A stretch of DNA of 64,000 nt from Axinella damicornis (GCA_963931865.1 OZ007513.1:10317467-10381466), one strand, 5' to 3'. Positions 42,548 through 56,500 are shown, numbered from the stretch's first letter. Translations and numbers: made by a program. Notes: generated by a model not told the origin, from the letters alone.

Positions 42548-43522
42548 ATTATACATGTTCACTGCAGCACTCCATAATTTGCCAATAGCTGGATGTCACT
42601 AGTGACACATTTTATTGTACCTATGGTATTATGTACAATCCTGGTCCATTCCTGAAGTCTTTTTTGCTTGCAAAGATTGCGTGTATAGTGGTGACAAGTT
42701 ACTAGTGAGGTCAAGTTACAAAGACTGCATGGTACCCCCATGCACACATAAGCATTCTTGGAACTAAGATGATTGGCTATTGCAGTGTATTCATCATCAT
42801 TGTTATTAACAATATAAAGTTATCATTGATAGCTACTATAGTTGTACTATAGGCAGAGTCAACGTCATGTGATATGCGATAATAAGGGCTGCTAAGTAGG
42901 CATCACATTGTCATGTCTTGGGGCTCAAGTGTAGCTAATGCCTGCAGCTGAATGCACTGGATCTCCCCTGCAGGCCGGCCATTCACATCTTTCTCTTTCA
43001 TACCCATCCAGAGAGGAAAAACAGTTTGGAGATGCCCCATATTATTACCTGAGTGTTAGCATTGTAGTAGAGTCGACAACTACTGATTTTTTAACCTTTG
43101 TCTTTCTGGATGGTCATCCATTCTGGCATGTTACCAAGCCATGCTTTTCAGGAGTCTTGCTTGCATATAAGTATCTTCAAGCCTCGATCTGTATGCCCTG
43201 GTTAGCATACTTTGTCATGCAGGTACTACCATAGATAATAGAGCATAAATCTATGGCAGTACGGCATCTAGTCTGTTGGTGACATTAGCCTTACAGTTAT
43301 TAGTTAGCAAACAGTTCATGCATGCATGCAGAGCGCTTCCATAATAATATTGTTAACGTGAGAAACACATCAATTCTGATTCGGTGTATACACCAAACGA
43401 ACTCACTAATGAGAATGGGCGACTGAGCGGTGGCTCCCAGAACAGCAGCGCAGAGAACACCAAGGAGCAGCATCTTTCTTCCAAGATTTTCTTCCAACAC
43501 TACGTGCATGCGTTCGCGTGAG

Positions 43523-43592
43523 TGACGTCATCCTTCATGTAACCAATCGCTTGCCAACTAGCCCCACCCACACTGTCACATAATTGCTGACC
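43523..43592 (-). promoter_or_regulatory. Promoter block of copy 4
   Basis: TGACGTCA (43523-43530), AACCAAT, then CCCCACCCACACTGTC and CATAATTGCTGACC, nearly identical to copy 9. Confidence 0.4.
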
Positions 43593-44218
43593 CCTACTAC
43601 GTAAGCAGCGAGCTGAAAGTCCTAATTGAATAGCTACATTGTTGGTGCAAACACATTACTGTGGCATGTTGAATGCTGTATCTCTGCTGTATTGTAGCAT
43701 GCCGCCGACATGCATGCATGCATGCAAGGGCATAGACAAGTTGGTATGGGGAGGAGGGTTAGAAAGAAGTGTTCCCATAAGGGGGCTTGAACCCAGGCAG
43801 CATTGCAACAGGACAAATGACATACTTCGCTAAAAGTTTAGGAGCTACGTTATTGCAGAAGTCTGATGGCAGCTGAATATATAACGTTCAAACATTTCTG
43901 TATTGGCAGTAGCTATAACGTACATTCTCATGCCAACACACAGCAAAATTATAGTTATTGCAAGTATCGTACAGACTTCTTGCCTCTGTTTACATCCCTT
44001 GCCATGCATGCACCTCACTGTTGTTCAGACTTCAAACTCCAGGCAATCGACACACCGGATTTCTAGGCTAATAATAGAACTCAAAAAATAGATCTACTCT
44101 ACATAACATGCATCACCCATGGCAAAATAACACAACTCCTCTACAATGAAACAGTGGAGTATATATCCACATATACCTAGTACTAATCCTACAGTCATAT
44201 ACATACTCAATTACACAC
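43593..44218. other. Spacer between copies 4 and 3
   Basis: No gene is seen. It is nearly identical to 6057-6698 except for a shorter (GCAT)n tract. Confidence 0.55.
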
Positions 44219-47200
44219 TCACTCAAATATGAGTGCAAGTATCATTGCCGTGCTTCCCACCATAAGTGTGAGACTGGCAGCAGCACTCACAGTAGTAGAA
44301 CTGGGCATGGGAGCACCCACAATGTTTGCAACAGCTTGAAGTACACTCGCATCTGTTATCATTTGACCATGATCAATTCTAGGAAAGGTTGTGACATTAA
44401 ATGGCTGACTTTGCTCATTCCTCCATTTCAGGCACACTTGTGAGCTTAGAAGATTGACAGCTCCATCTCCATCGCCAAAGCCAATACTAGTTTCATTGGC
44501 ACCAAATCCATTGCCATAGGTATAGCTTTCCGGGGTGGGGACATCGGTACCGTAGAAACAGTAGGTGGGTACTCTGGGGGCAGGATAGTTTTCATTTATT
44601 GGTACAATCCCCTGGTACATCTGGTAGCCCTGGGGGTAGCCAATGTCTGTGAAAAAAGCTTCGTAGTCATTGGCTGTGTAGGTTCGGTTGGGTGTTGTCA
44701 ATAGTGTTGTGTTGCCCCAAACAGAGGGTTTGGGTAACAGCCATACGGTGCTCTCAAATGTGCGGAACAAAAAACGGTCGGAGATAATCGCTTGTAATAT
44801 TCCATTGCCGCCGGACCATGCTCCTGACAGAGGTACCCAAGCATTGATGTACATATCTTTCCACTGCTGAGTGACCACTTCATTGAGAAAGTACAGTGAC
44901 ACGATGCCACCCATGCTGTGGATCACCACTGTCACCTTTTCCCCGCTACTGTTGTGCATAGTTTCAATCAGGGATCTCACACGAGAGTAGTAGCCAATCC
45001 TGTACAGCTCATCTGGAGGTAAGGAGAGCATAATTATGCATTGTGATCAGTCAACTCCAGTTGCATGCTCATCATTCGGGCGTTCATATGAAAACGCCAC
45101 TGAAGACATGAGAGCTGCTTAACTGGGCTTTCCGTACAAGGACTGAGAGAAACAAGCACCCAATTGTGTGGTTACTACAGTTGCTTGACACTCCTTTCCA
45201 TGCAGTGCTCGTGAATGCTGTTAGTGCGGGGTTAGTGGAATGTATTTGTTGCTAAGTTTTGAAAAGAACTTCAGACACCTCTTGGTGCATGTCGTCATTC
45301 TACAAGACTCGGTTTAGTCTCGGAACCAGACCCTTCGTGCGGGGGAGGAGGAAAGGGGCTGGGCACCATCCTACATTCGAGTTGTCCTCACGGAATGTAA
45401 TTATGCTTGGCAATTAGCGATCAACTGCAATACCACGCGTACGATCACAGTCGACCTGCTCGTTGCTCTCCTCGACTTTAATCAGTCACTCGCGGGTAAT
45501 GCGGTACGGCACAGCGATTTGCCATGTCTAGTCACTGGCGACATCGAAAGCCTGGAGAAAAATCATTTCCCTGACGTCATTCGCAATCAACGCTTCTGAT
45601 TCGTTAGGTCAACATTCCGACAATGTAAGATGGTGCCCAGACCCTTTCCTCCTCCCCCGCACAAAGGGTCTGGTTCCGAGACTAAACTCGGTTCATGCAG
45701 TTGTTGGTCACTAGCAACTCATGTACATGGCCACACCACCACAGACATTCTAATGACTCTCACTCACCTACGTAACTGTACATAGCTTTTGAGACACTGC
45801 ATGATAAAAACTACATAGTACACTGTTGAGAGTTCCTGGGATAGGTTCTGTTCCATATAGCTAGCTAATCAGAACCTCATCCTCTACATAGTCCACTGTG
45901 AATGCTGTAGCTAATCAGAACCTCATCCTCTACTGACGGTCTGCTAACATATACTGCTCGCATACATCCTGGCACTACCTGCAGCTAGCCTCCAATCATA
46001 TGGAGCTGCTCGGATGGTGTTCCCTCTCTCATAACCCCTGGCAACAAAGTAGTCCACGAATGTATTGAAGGTAGGGGAGGACGGAGGAGTGTCCAGGAAT
46101 TCCACAGTATTGGTGTCTCCAAATCCTGGCACCCTGACCTCTGCACCAGTGTTGTTACTGTAGGTTCCGTCAGTACTGTTGAAGAGAAGCCTGCAGTGGT
46201 ATGGAAACATTTGTACTGAATATTCTGCTGCAGTGACTTAATAGTAAGTATACATAGGGTGATTATACTCTAAGGAATCCACTTATTCATACAGAATAGT
46301 GGAATCAAAGTCAATATTGAGGGATCCCTGTGCATGTCTAACAGCTCAGGGGCGGATCCAGGATTTGAGAAAGGGGGGTTCTTTTATATGCAGGACTGCT
46401 GCCGAAGGCAGTGCACAGAGGTGCGTAGTGCTGATCAGTCCGCGCAAAGCGCGGACACCTTTAATTTTATTTTTCAGTTATCAGGATGGTCTGTCGTGGC
46501 ACCTTCGTGCTTTGCACTGCAAGTTCCAGATGTAAAAGGACAGCAGGACCCGGGGCCACCATGTGCTTCCGTTTCTTGCTCAGATTTTGCTCACGCAACG
46601 TAATACGTACGTACATGTAGATCGTGGTCTCGTTCCCAAGCCGGTCGGTTTCAGTCAGGAGTTGCAATGTAACGGCAGCTAGGAGCGCTCAATGTTGCCC
46701 TCGATGCTCGTCACTGCTGCAAGCAAGCGCTTGAAATTATAGGTTGAAAGTAAGGTAAGTTCTTAATTAATTACCCCTGGATCCGCCACTGCAGCTTGAC
46801 CTCCAGCTCACTTATAGGCACATATTTAATGTTTGGCACAGGTTCAACTTTCGTCCTAACCTCGTTCCCAGGCCCGAGACGGCCTGGGAACGAGGCTACT
46901 CTTGTCTCTGCAGCTATTCTTTATTAGGTACTGAAGTCTTCATCCAAAAACTCTGCTTCAATCCTACAGAGTGGGAAAAAGCTAGCTATAGGCCTAATTC
47001 AAAATGAAGTGATCTTCCTAGTCGTTAAAATGAAACACATCTAGCCTTTCATGTGGAGATACAGGCGCGTGCTCCTGATAACGAGTGACAACATGACCCT
47101 AGTAGGAGATTGTAGTCTGTGTAGCAGCATATTTCAGTGTTCTGTTCAGAGGTGCATGGGTATTAGTGCACTCACAGCAAGTCATTCACAAGGCACAGTG

Positions 47201-48625
47201 GCTGGCTGCCTTGAAAGACTTGATCCACCCACACCCTCTTGTACATCCCACTTGTACAACACGCGCAGTTGTAGGGATCAGAAGTCACCCGAGCTTCCAG
47301 CTGGGAACTAATAAATCCATGAACTGTGTGCAAGAGAGGAAAACCATACCATTAATTGTGTCACACATTCTAATCTCCCAACAGAGTAGTTAACAGGACA
47401 GTGGTTGCATGAGCCTGTATGTCAGGGCCGTCACATTGGTTGCAGATACATTACTAAGGAATTCAGCCACCATTTTGCCTTACTGTGTACAGCTAGTGAC
47501 AGCTCCTATTCACACTAAATACATGGTTTAGGTTACTGGTATCACTAATCAGAGAAGGTGGCAGCGTTCTACACTTAGGGATGGCCAAGGACATTTCAAA
47601 CTTAGTGATGTACTAGCAGGATAATGGCCAAAGAAGCTACAAAACTAAAAACCAAGCACACGAGTATAGAATGATACTGCCTAGCAGTTCAAAAATACTC
47701 GTGAATGGATCGTGGAGTACATGGGAGTCGAGAACGAGAGCGGGAGTTGACAAATCGCTGAAAAAGTCCGATTTCTTTTCTTCTTCTTCTTTCTTTTTCT
47801 CATTGACTAGCATAGCTGGCCAGCTAAAGCAGCCTGTTCTTGAGCTTTCATCGTAGCAGCCCTTTTCTCTGCATACTGGCAAGAGTGGCACTTGTGGCTA
47901 GCTACGATTCTGCACAACTCTAACACAGGGGACTTGTAGTCTGAAAACTGGAAATGAAGGAGTCCTTAGATATGTGTACAATCTGCCAGTAAATCACACC
48001 ACCCTATCATGGCATGTGACATACCAGTTGTGACACAGGGACACTCTAAATACTATATAATTATATTCACCACATCTACATTTCTCTACTTTATGAATAT
48101 GGGCACTTCACACATAGCCACCTGGTTCACGCAACGAGGCTACCTACAGAATAGTACATGTACAGGGGAACGATAGACTTTGTGTTTGGCAAGGATTGTG
48201 ATATGAAAAGTGAAGTTTCATTGTGGTATATAGGTACGCTGAAACTGCATGGGGTTCAGTTTGCATGTTTATAGTAAAATTTGAACAGTGATTGCTATGG
48301 AGACCTGGTGTTGAACAGGGTTTCCGTGGAGATTCCCTGTACCAAGGGGTGCACACATATTGCCATACTATGATCTTTGTGGATTCTGTGCAGGTGTTTA
48401 TCATGGAGGCCATTGTAACACCCCAGAGCTAGTTCCTGCAGAGTGCACAGTTATTGTCTGTTGGCACCATCTGTGGGTGCTATATTCACATGATGATGTT
48501 ACTGATCAGGTGAATATTCACGACAATTGGGACTAAGTTTTACAATATTCATGAATAGTAGCATGCTTTGTTGGGCAAATAGTGGTATTCATTGGTATTC
48601 ATTGGATATAGCTACTTAGGTTGAA

Positions 48626-48658
<33 letters not shown>

Positions 48659-49965
48659 CATGCAATACCTTCATGTCTGCCAGCAAAAATGTTGGAAAAT
48701 GCTTCAAGCAGGCTAGCTAAAGCATTACAGACATCATACTCAATGCATTCGTATTCATCAGCCACCATGCATGCACAATGACCTACACTGTAGCTACATG
48801 CATCGTGCCTTCAAAGGCTCAACTAATTTACTTCAGATCTGCATCCTGTGAGAGCCCAGAAGATGACCCACATAGGAGGCCCAGCACAGTGAGGGGAAGA
48901 GGGTAGCTATAGCTTGATCGACCTCCTCATGATGGTGCTATATGAGAGCTAGCCTGGTTTCCTTCCGATTCTACCACTTATCTGCAGCAAATTCTGTATT
49001 GGCTTGGAGCTGCCAGGTTACCTACATGTATGACGTCACTATACTGTGAACTTCTAAGGCCTTGTAGCATGTTAACTGTTGTACTCAATAACTTGCAAAC
49101 AGCTGGCTGTCACAAGCGACACATTTTATTGTAGCTAGGCGCTATGGTATCGTCTACAATCCTGGTCCATTCCTGAAGTCTTTTGCTTGGGTAGATTGCC
49201 TGGTTCTGCATATAGTAGTGACAAGTTACTAATGAGTTCAAGGTACAAAGACCGCATGGCACCCCCACACATAGCTATGCATCCTAGAACTAAGATGATT
49301 GGTTATTTTGGTACTCATTGATCAAATTAACAACACAAAGTTATCATTGATAGCCGCAGTAGTATTTTCAGACCAGACAGGTAGTCTGGGTAGCTATTGA
49401 TCAAGAAAGCGTGCATGTAGGCACACTGGGTCTCCCCCGCAGGCTATCTTTGTCATTGTTTTCATTCCCTGTCAGAGGGAAGTCTGGCAAGTAGGCTTGG
49501 AGGCAACAGCTACTACATCACGGGCCAGTCACACACCAGATTTTCAGTGACAATGACTGCTGTGTAGATAATTGCATGCTGCTTTGGTTTCCCATGCATG
49601 CACCACACAATATCGTATTAGCTATCAGTGACATACAGAAATTGTTTGTTTTTCTGAATGGTCATTCATTCTGCACTGGCATGTCACTGTTATTGCCATG
49701 ACTTTTAGGCCTCTTGCTTGCGTATGAGTATCGTCAAGGCTCGATCTGTATGCCCTGGATAGTATACGTGTATTTTATCAACTGTATAAATTGTACGACT
49801 GCATAGTTGAGCAGTTGCTGCCTATCAAAATGTGAAATCATAATAGCGTGACAAACGCATCAATAAGTGGGCGGGAGATATGCCCTACTCGAACTCACTA
49901 ATGAGAATGGGTGACTGAGCGGTGGCTCCCAGAAGAGCAGCGCAGAGAACAGCAAGGAGAAGCAT
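44219..49965 (-). CDS. PLA2G15-like: Group XV phospholipase A2, copy 3, type I
   Basis: Exons: 1, 49899-49965; 2, 47176-47323; 3, 45979-46190; 4, 44219-45012; 1221 nt, 406 residues. It is nearly identical to copy 8 over its whole length, introns included, from a recent block duplication (constant offset about 37.5 kb). All catalytic motifs are intact. One visible difference from copy 8 is FPRIDHGQ in place of FPGIDHGQ next to the catalytic His, from a single base change (44388-44390 region). The Gly-to-Arg change beside the histidine could affect activity. Intron 3 holds the foldback MITE and the hAT-like MITE. Confidence 0.83.
45314..45685. mobile_element. Foldback MITE in intron 3 of copy 3
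   Basis: Same element and site as 7794-8165. Confidence 0.6.
46347..46791. mobile_element. hAT-like MITE, 5-bp target duplication
   Basis: Same element and site as 8827-9271, flanked by CAGCT (46342-46346, 46792-46796). Confidence 0.65.
46859..46896. mobile_element. Short TA-flanked hairpin
   Basis: Equivalent of 9339-9376 in copy 3. Confidence 0.5.
48627..48657. repeat. Poly-C tract (31 bp) in intron 1
   Basis: The same intron position carries about 12 C in copy 8 (11143-11154) and 25 C in copy 5 (31529-31553), each followed by GCATGCAATACC. Confidence 0.8.
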
Positions 49966-50068
49966 CGTTTAAGGCAAACTTCTTCCAAGGATCTTCTTCC
50001 AAGATTACGCGGATGCGATATGCGTTTGCATGAGATAATTATGCGATATGCATTCGCATGAGTACTAG

Positions 50069-50127
50069 TGACGTCAACATTCAGGTAACTTGCCAGCCCC
50101 ACCCACACTGTCACATAATTGCTGACC
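50069..50127 (-). promoter_or_regulatory. Promoter block of copy 3
   Basis: TGACGTCA (50069-50076) and the shared blocks. A partial duplication of the GCGATATGCRTTYGCATGAG segment separates it from exon 1, placing the CRE about 105 bases from the ATG. Confidence 0.4.
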
Positions 50128-50527
50128 GCTACGCGCGCCTAAATGGTCATAACTGTGACATGTTGAAATGCCTGTAGTGTCACCCCTTGTATTGTAGCAT
50201 GCATGCCGCCGACGTTCACACTGGCAATCGACACACTGGATAGCTACAAACTTTTCTCTGTTTACTTATGCAAGCATGTTGAACGTCATTATAATACATC
50301 CCTGTTGCCATGCATTCACTTCACTGTGTTCAGATTTCAAACTTCAGGCAATCGACACACTGGATTTCTAGGGTAATCACAGTGTGATATAAAAGCAATA
50401 AAACTAAAAGAATATATCTACTCTGCATACCATGCATCATCCATGGCAAAAACTCCTCTACAATGAAACAGTGGAGTATATATAATATTGTACCTAATAC
50501 TAATCCTATGCATAGTCATATACACAC
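50128..50527. other. Shortened spacer between copies 3 and 2
   Basis: No gene is seen. Compared with 12582-13739 it lacks about 0.75 kb, including the B-box-like segment, the C run and the SINE module. The join is near 50219. Confidence 0.6.
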
Positions 50528-53500
50528 TCACTCTAATATGAGTGCAAGTATCATTGCCGTGTTTCCCACCATAAGTGTGAGGCTGGCAGCAGCACTCACA
50601 GTAGTAGAACTGGGCGTGGGAGCACCCACAATGTTTGCAACAGCTTGAAGTACGGTCGTGTCTGTTATGATCTGAGCGTGATCAATTCCGGGAAAGGTTG
50701 TGACATTAAACGGCTGACTTTGCTCATTCCTCCAATTCAGGCACACTTGCGAGCTTAGAAGATTGACAACACCATCTCCATCGCCGAGGCCAATACTAGT
50801 TTCAATGGCACCCAATCCATTGCCATAGGTATAGTTTTCCGGGGTGGGGACATCGGTACCGTAGAAACAGTAGGTTGATACTCTGGGAGCAGGGAAGTTT
50901 TCATTTATTGGAACAATCCCCTGGTACATCTGGTAGCCCTGGGGGTAGCCAATGTCAGTGAAAAAAGCTTCATAGTCATTGGCTGTGTAGGTTCGGTTGG
51001 GTGTCGTCAATAGTGTTGTGTTGCCCCAAACAGAGGGTTTGGGCAATATCCACATGGTGCTCTCAAAGGTGCGGAATAAAAAACGGTCGAAGATAATCCC
51101 TCGTAATATTGCATTGGATCCGGACCATGCTCCTGAGAGAGTGACCCAAGCGTTGATGTACATGTCCTTCCACTGCTGAGTGACCACTTCATTGAGAAAG
51201 TACAGTGACACAATGCCACCCATGCTGTGGATCACCAACGTCACCTTTTCTCCCCCATTACTGTTGTACATAGTCTCTATCAGTGATCTCACACGAGAGT
51301 AGTAGCCAATCCTATACAGCTCATCTGGAGGTAAATAGAGCATAATTATGTGATCAATCAACTCATACAGCTGAAGTTGCTTTAGTATACATATAAATTA
51401 TGCAGTCAAAGTGGTGGAGGAATGGTTGAGGAAATGTGGAGCAAATGTGGCAGGTGCAATCTGTGAACTCAAGTACAGCTGCTGTCCCACAGTCACACAC
51501 CTGTTACCGTCCATTCCTTATCACGTAGCTGAGACTATACCGTTTGAAAATATTTCGAATAGCAACTGAATTGGCAAGTGACGTGAATACAACTCCAGCA
51601 ATGTATGGGTGCCTGACCAGTGACGTTTCAGGTCATATTCACGTCATACAACGTATCTGGTCAGGTGTTGTACGTGACAGGGAACACACCTGCTGCACTC
51701 TAACTAGATAATCCAATTTGGATAGAATGCTGAGTGGGAAGAGTGGCTACCAGCAATAACCCTTGGAATACCTGAAGTGTAAGTGGTCAGGTGTTCGCAT
51801 GTGGGAGAGAAGTGATCAAATACGTACCTCCAGCATCAACAGTCCTGAGTGACAAACTGAACAGAAAATCGAACCACAAAGCAGCAATTGAAGTCCAAGA
51901 TGATCTTCACAGCCATCCTAGTGCTGCTCTCTCTGGGCGCTCTTCTCCCTGCTCCCACGGCCAGCCAGGCAGACGACACTGCCCTCCCTCTTTCCCTCCC
52001 TCCAAGAGTGCTGACTGGGACTGAACAAACCTGCCCACCTGATGCACTGCGACAATCGTCACTTGCTGAGACAGCCCAGGACATCACTACTCTGATACGT
52101 GATAACGTCATCTGTCCATCTGCTCGAACACAGACGACCCCTGCAGCCTCCTGCAGTGCAATCTCCGCAAGCTGCCCCTCTGGAAACTACTGGATAAGGA
52201 GCTCCAATGGGAATGCAGTGCAAATGTATTGCAACATGGACAGGGTGTGTGGCTGCAGCGGTGACAGCACAGGAGGATGGGATGTATTGCATACCTCAAC
52301 ACAACTGACACTTCCCAACAGTGCCCAGGTGCATGGAGGCTCATCACAACATCAAGGAGGACGTGTGGACGATCGATGGATGCTGCTAGCTGCGACTCTG
52401 CAATATTTCCATCTAATGGAATCCAGTACAGCCACATCTGCGGACGAGCCACTGGGTATCAAGACCGATCACCTGATGCACTTGACTCCGGACACACCAT
52501 AGACAGCTACTACCTCGACGGTGTCAGCATCACACACGGTGTTCCTGGATCCCGGCAGCACATCTGGTCTTTTGTCGCTGCAGTTAGAGCTAGCTATTGT
52601 TCCTGTAATGGTGGTACTGGACCCCATCTTTCATAGGGCAGGATTAATTCTGTGAGACCGGCAACAACAACGATGCAGATTGGGTTGGAATGTTCTTCGC
52701 TGATGACCTTCTCTGGGATGGCCAAGACTGTGGGACATCCAATACCTGTGAGTGTACCCTCAACAATCCTCCATGGTTCTGCAAGCAGCTGCCTCAGGCA
52801 ACAACTGATGACATCGAGGTTCGTATTTGTGGAGACAGTGACCTCAATAATGAGGATACTCCAGTGGAACTTATCGAACTCTACGTTCGCTGATGAATTC
52901 TAACGTGTGATCAGTAACAGAAACTAAGTGAAGGATGTAGCTAGGTTAGTTTGTAGTATTAACAAGATTCCATGCTGCTATCACATTATCTAGCTAATTA
53001 TAATTAGGTCCAACGCTGTAGAGAGTGGTTACGTTTGGTTACATTGTTGGAATGCCGCAGTTTTCACCTCTAGAATGATGTACTTAGCTTGTTGCATGTG
53101 CACAGGAAGTTGTGAATTTCCTACTCTGGTACGGTCATACCAGTGACCCATTCTCTCTGTGCTGCATGGGCTCCTGTTACGGGATACTCCACCAACTTAC
53201 TCCCCAGTGAATAGGGAAAAGCCCTTTCCCATATGCACTGTGGTAGCTAGCGACCCTGGGAACACTAGTGGTTGGGAAGAGTTTCTGGCCATGGAGACAC
53301 CAATTTTGCATGCCATTCTAACTATATACCGCAATCAAACGCCGCCGGTACTATTCGAGGGCGGCCACTAATCGAAGGTGGCGTTTATTAAACTCAGCGT
53401 AAACAAGGAAGCGAGGAAATGGATTGGAGCACCGTGTATGAACAATGAAGAAGTTTTGCTTCAGCCCTGGACCGTGCGGTACTGTCATAATCATCCCGAC

Positions 53501-56500
53501 AAAACGGTAGGAAACGCTAAAGCCATTACTGTCACGAAGGATTTCGCCGGTCACACGTCACTCACCCCCCGTGCCTCGACCTCAGAAAATGCCAAACGCT
53601 TAGACAGCTCTGGGGAATATGACCAACAATCAGTTCTCCTCTCTTCACGCTCACAGCGAAACAGTCACGGTCCTTGAGGGCTAACTTAGACAAAGCGCTT
53701 CGATCGATCGCAGACCGTTTGAATACTAGCCGCGGCTACTAAACAAGGGCGGCGTTTATATCGTTCATCCCTTCCGGAGGTCGGCTATTATTCGAGGGCG
53801 GCCACTAATCGAGTGCGGCATTGGATCGCGGAAATATGGTATTAATGTCACACCACCATAGACATATCCTAATGAGTCTCACTCACCTAACTTACCATCA
53901 AGTTAAGTATTAAGTTCTACTGATAGTCTGCCTGGCCTACATTCTGGCACTACCTGCAGCTAGCCTCCAATCGTATGGAGCTGCTCGGATGGTGTTCCCT
54001 CTCTCGTAACCCCTGGCAACAAAATAGTCCACAAATGTATTGAAGCCAGGGGAAGCTGGAGGAGTGTCGAGGAATTCCACAGTATTGGTGTCTCCAAATC
54101 CTGGCACCCTGACCTCTGCACCAGTGTTGTTACTGTAGGTTCCGTCAGTACTGTTGAAGAGAAGCCTGCAGTGGTATGGAAACATTTGTACTGAATATTC
54201 TGCTGCACTGACTCAATAATAAGTACGTAGGTACTTTCCTATACATAATCCTCTCACTGAACCGGGTGATTTTACTCTAAGGGAATCCACTTACTGCATA
54301 GAACAAAGTCAATATTGAGGGATCCGCGAATGCATGTCTAACAGCTTGACCTCCATGCAGAATTTCTGAATCAGATCACATGTTAGTCAGCACAGTGCCC
54401 TTAGCTATAGGCACATAGGCACAGATTCAACTCTTGACCTGCAGCTACTCTTTATTAGGCACTGACATATCCAGAAACTCTGCTTCGATCCTACGGAGTG
54501 GGAAAAAGTTAGCCATAGGCCTAGTTCAAAGTGAAGTGATCTTCCTAGTCGTTAAAATTAAACACATCTCACTATTATGATATTGTTTCATGTGTGAGAT
54601 ACAGGCACATGCTCCTAGCAACGAGTGACAACATGTCCTAATTAGGAGACTGTAGTCTAGTCTGTGTAGTAGCGTATTTCAATGTAGCCTCGTTCCCTGT
54701 TGCCTCGTTCCCAGGTGGCCTGGGAACGAGGCTAATTTCAGTGTTCTGTTCAGAGGTGCATGGGAATCAGCACACTCACAGCAAGTCATTCACGAGGCAC
54801 TGCGGCTGGCTGCCTTGAAAGACTTGATCCATCCATACCCTCCTGTACATCTCATTCGTACAACACAAGCAGTTGTAGGGATCAGAAGTCACCCGAGCTT
54901 CCAGCTGGGAACCAGTTAAGCCATGAACTGCGTGCAAGAGAGAAAAAAATACTATTAATTTGCGTCACACATTCTAATCTCCCAACAGAATAGGACATAA
55001 ATGGAATCACAGTGGTTGCATGAGCCTGTATGCCAGGGCCGTCACATGTACCACATTGGCTTGAAGCTAATATCCTGGTTGTAATATTACTATCATTGAA
55101 AGAGATTCAACCACCATTTTTGCCTCACCATATGTACAGCTAGTGACATTCAATAAGCTCCTATTCACACTAAAAGCAATCACAGCTGGTTTAGGTATCA
55201 TTAATCAAAGAATGTCGTAACATTCTCTATTTTGGAAGGAAATGTTGAACTTACCATACTGACATAGCTACTAGTCAGCAGGAAATGGCCAAAGAAGCTA
55301 CAAAATACAAACCAAGCACACGGGTAGAATGATACTGCCTAGCAGTTTAAAAATACTCATATCTTGGAAGTATATATGCGAGTCAAGAACGGGAGCGGGA
55401 GTTGAGAACAAAATCACTGAAAAGGTCCGAGTTTAATTGTCGTCATCTTTCTTTTTTCTCATTGATCATGACTAGCATATCTTGCTAGCTAAAGCAGTTC
55501 TTGAGCAAGTTCATTCACAGATCAATATCTTTCGTCATACTGGCAAGAGTGGCACTTGTGGCTAGCTACGATTCTGCACGACTCTAACACAGGGGATTAC
55601 GAACCTTTGTCTTTGATATATTATGTTTGCAATCTGCCAGTCAATCACACCACCCTTTCATGGCATGTGACATACCTGTTGTGACACACTTGATACTAGC
55701 CAAGCAAGTAGTGCATGTTCTCTATACTTACCACTCCTACACATTCCTATACTGTGTAATACCTTATGAATAATGGGCACATAGCCACCTGGTTCACGCA
55801 ACGAGGCTACCTATAGAGTGGTACATGTCCAGGGGGAACGATAGACCTTGTACAACATCACTATACTGTGAACCACATGTACAACATCACTATACTGTGA
55901 ACTTCTAAGGCCTTGTAGCATGTTCACTGTTGTACTCGATAACTTGCAAACAGCTGGCTGTCACAAGTGACACATTTTATTGTAGTTATGGTATCATGTA
56001 CAATCCTGGTACAATCCTGGTTCATTCCTGAAGTCTTTTGCTTGGGTAGATTGCCTGGTTCTGCACATAGTAGTGACAAGTTACTAGTGAGGTCAATTTA
56101 CAAAGGTACCCCCACACATGCTATGCATGGTAGAACTAAGATGATTGGTTATTTTGGTATTCATTAACAACACAACGTTATCATTGATAGCCGCAGTAGT
56201 ATTTCAATGCACTTAAACCAGACAAGGGCTAGTAGTCGGGCTGGATACTATAGCTATTGATCAAGAATACGCACGCTGGGTCTCCCCTGCAGGCCATTTA
56301 ACTATATCTTTGACACTCTTCACTCCCAGTAGGAGGGAAGTCTGGCAACAGCTACTACATCACGGGCCAGTCACACCAGGTTTTCAGTGGCAATGACTGC
56401 TGTGGCAATAATTGCTTTGGTTTCCCATGCATGCACCACACAATTATAGTATTATCAGTGTAGTACAGTCAAACTATTGTGAATGGTCATTCATTCTTGA

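Larger units (their letters stand above)
36328..43473 (-). pseudogene. PLA2G15-like phospholipase copy 4, hybrid and broken
   Basis: Exons: 1, 43407-43473; 2, 40856-40994 (139 nt); 3, 40033-40244; 4, 36328-37123 (796 nt, one short). Exons 1-3 match type III copies 9 and 6, whereas exon 4 is type II, so this copy is a recombinant with its breakpoint at or just left of exon 3. Exon 4 has two lesions: a CGA to TGA change at 36792-36794, where relatives read PNRTYTA, and a one-base loss near 36735-36743 in the GYPQGYQ region. Translation would stop after the nucleophile elbow and before the acid and histidine. Intron 3 holds a fibrinogen-like pseudogene on the plus strand and a hAT-like MITE; intron 1 has a 1.1 kb insertion. 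Confidence 0.8.
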
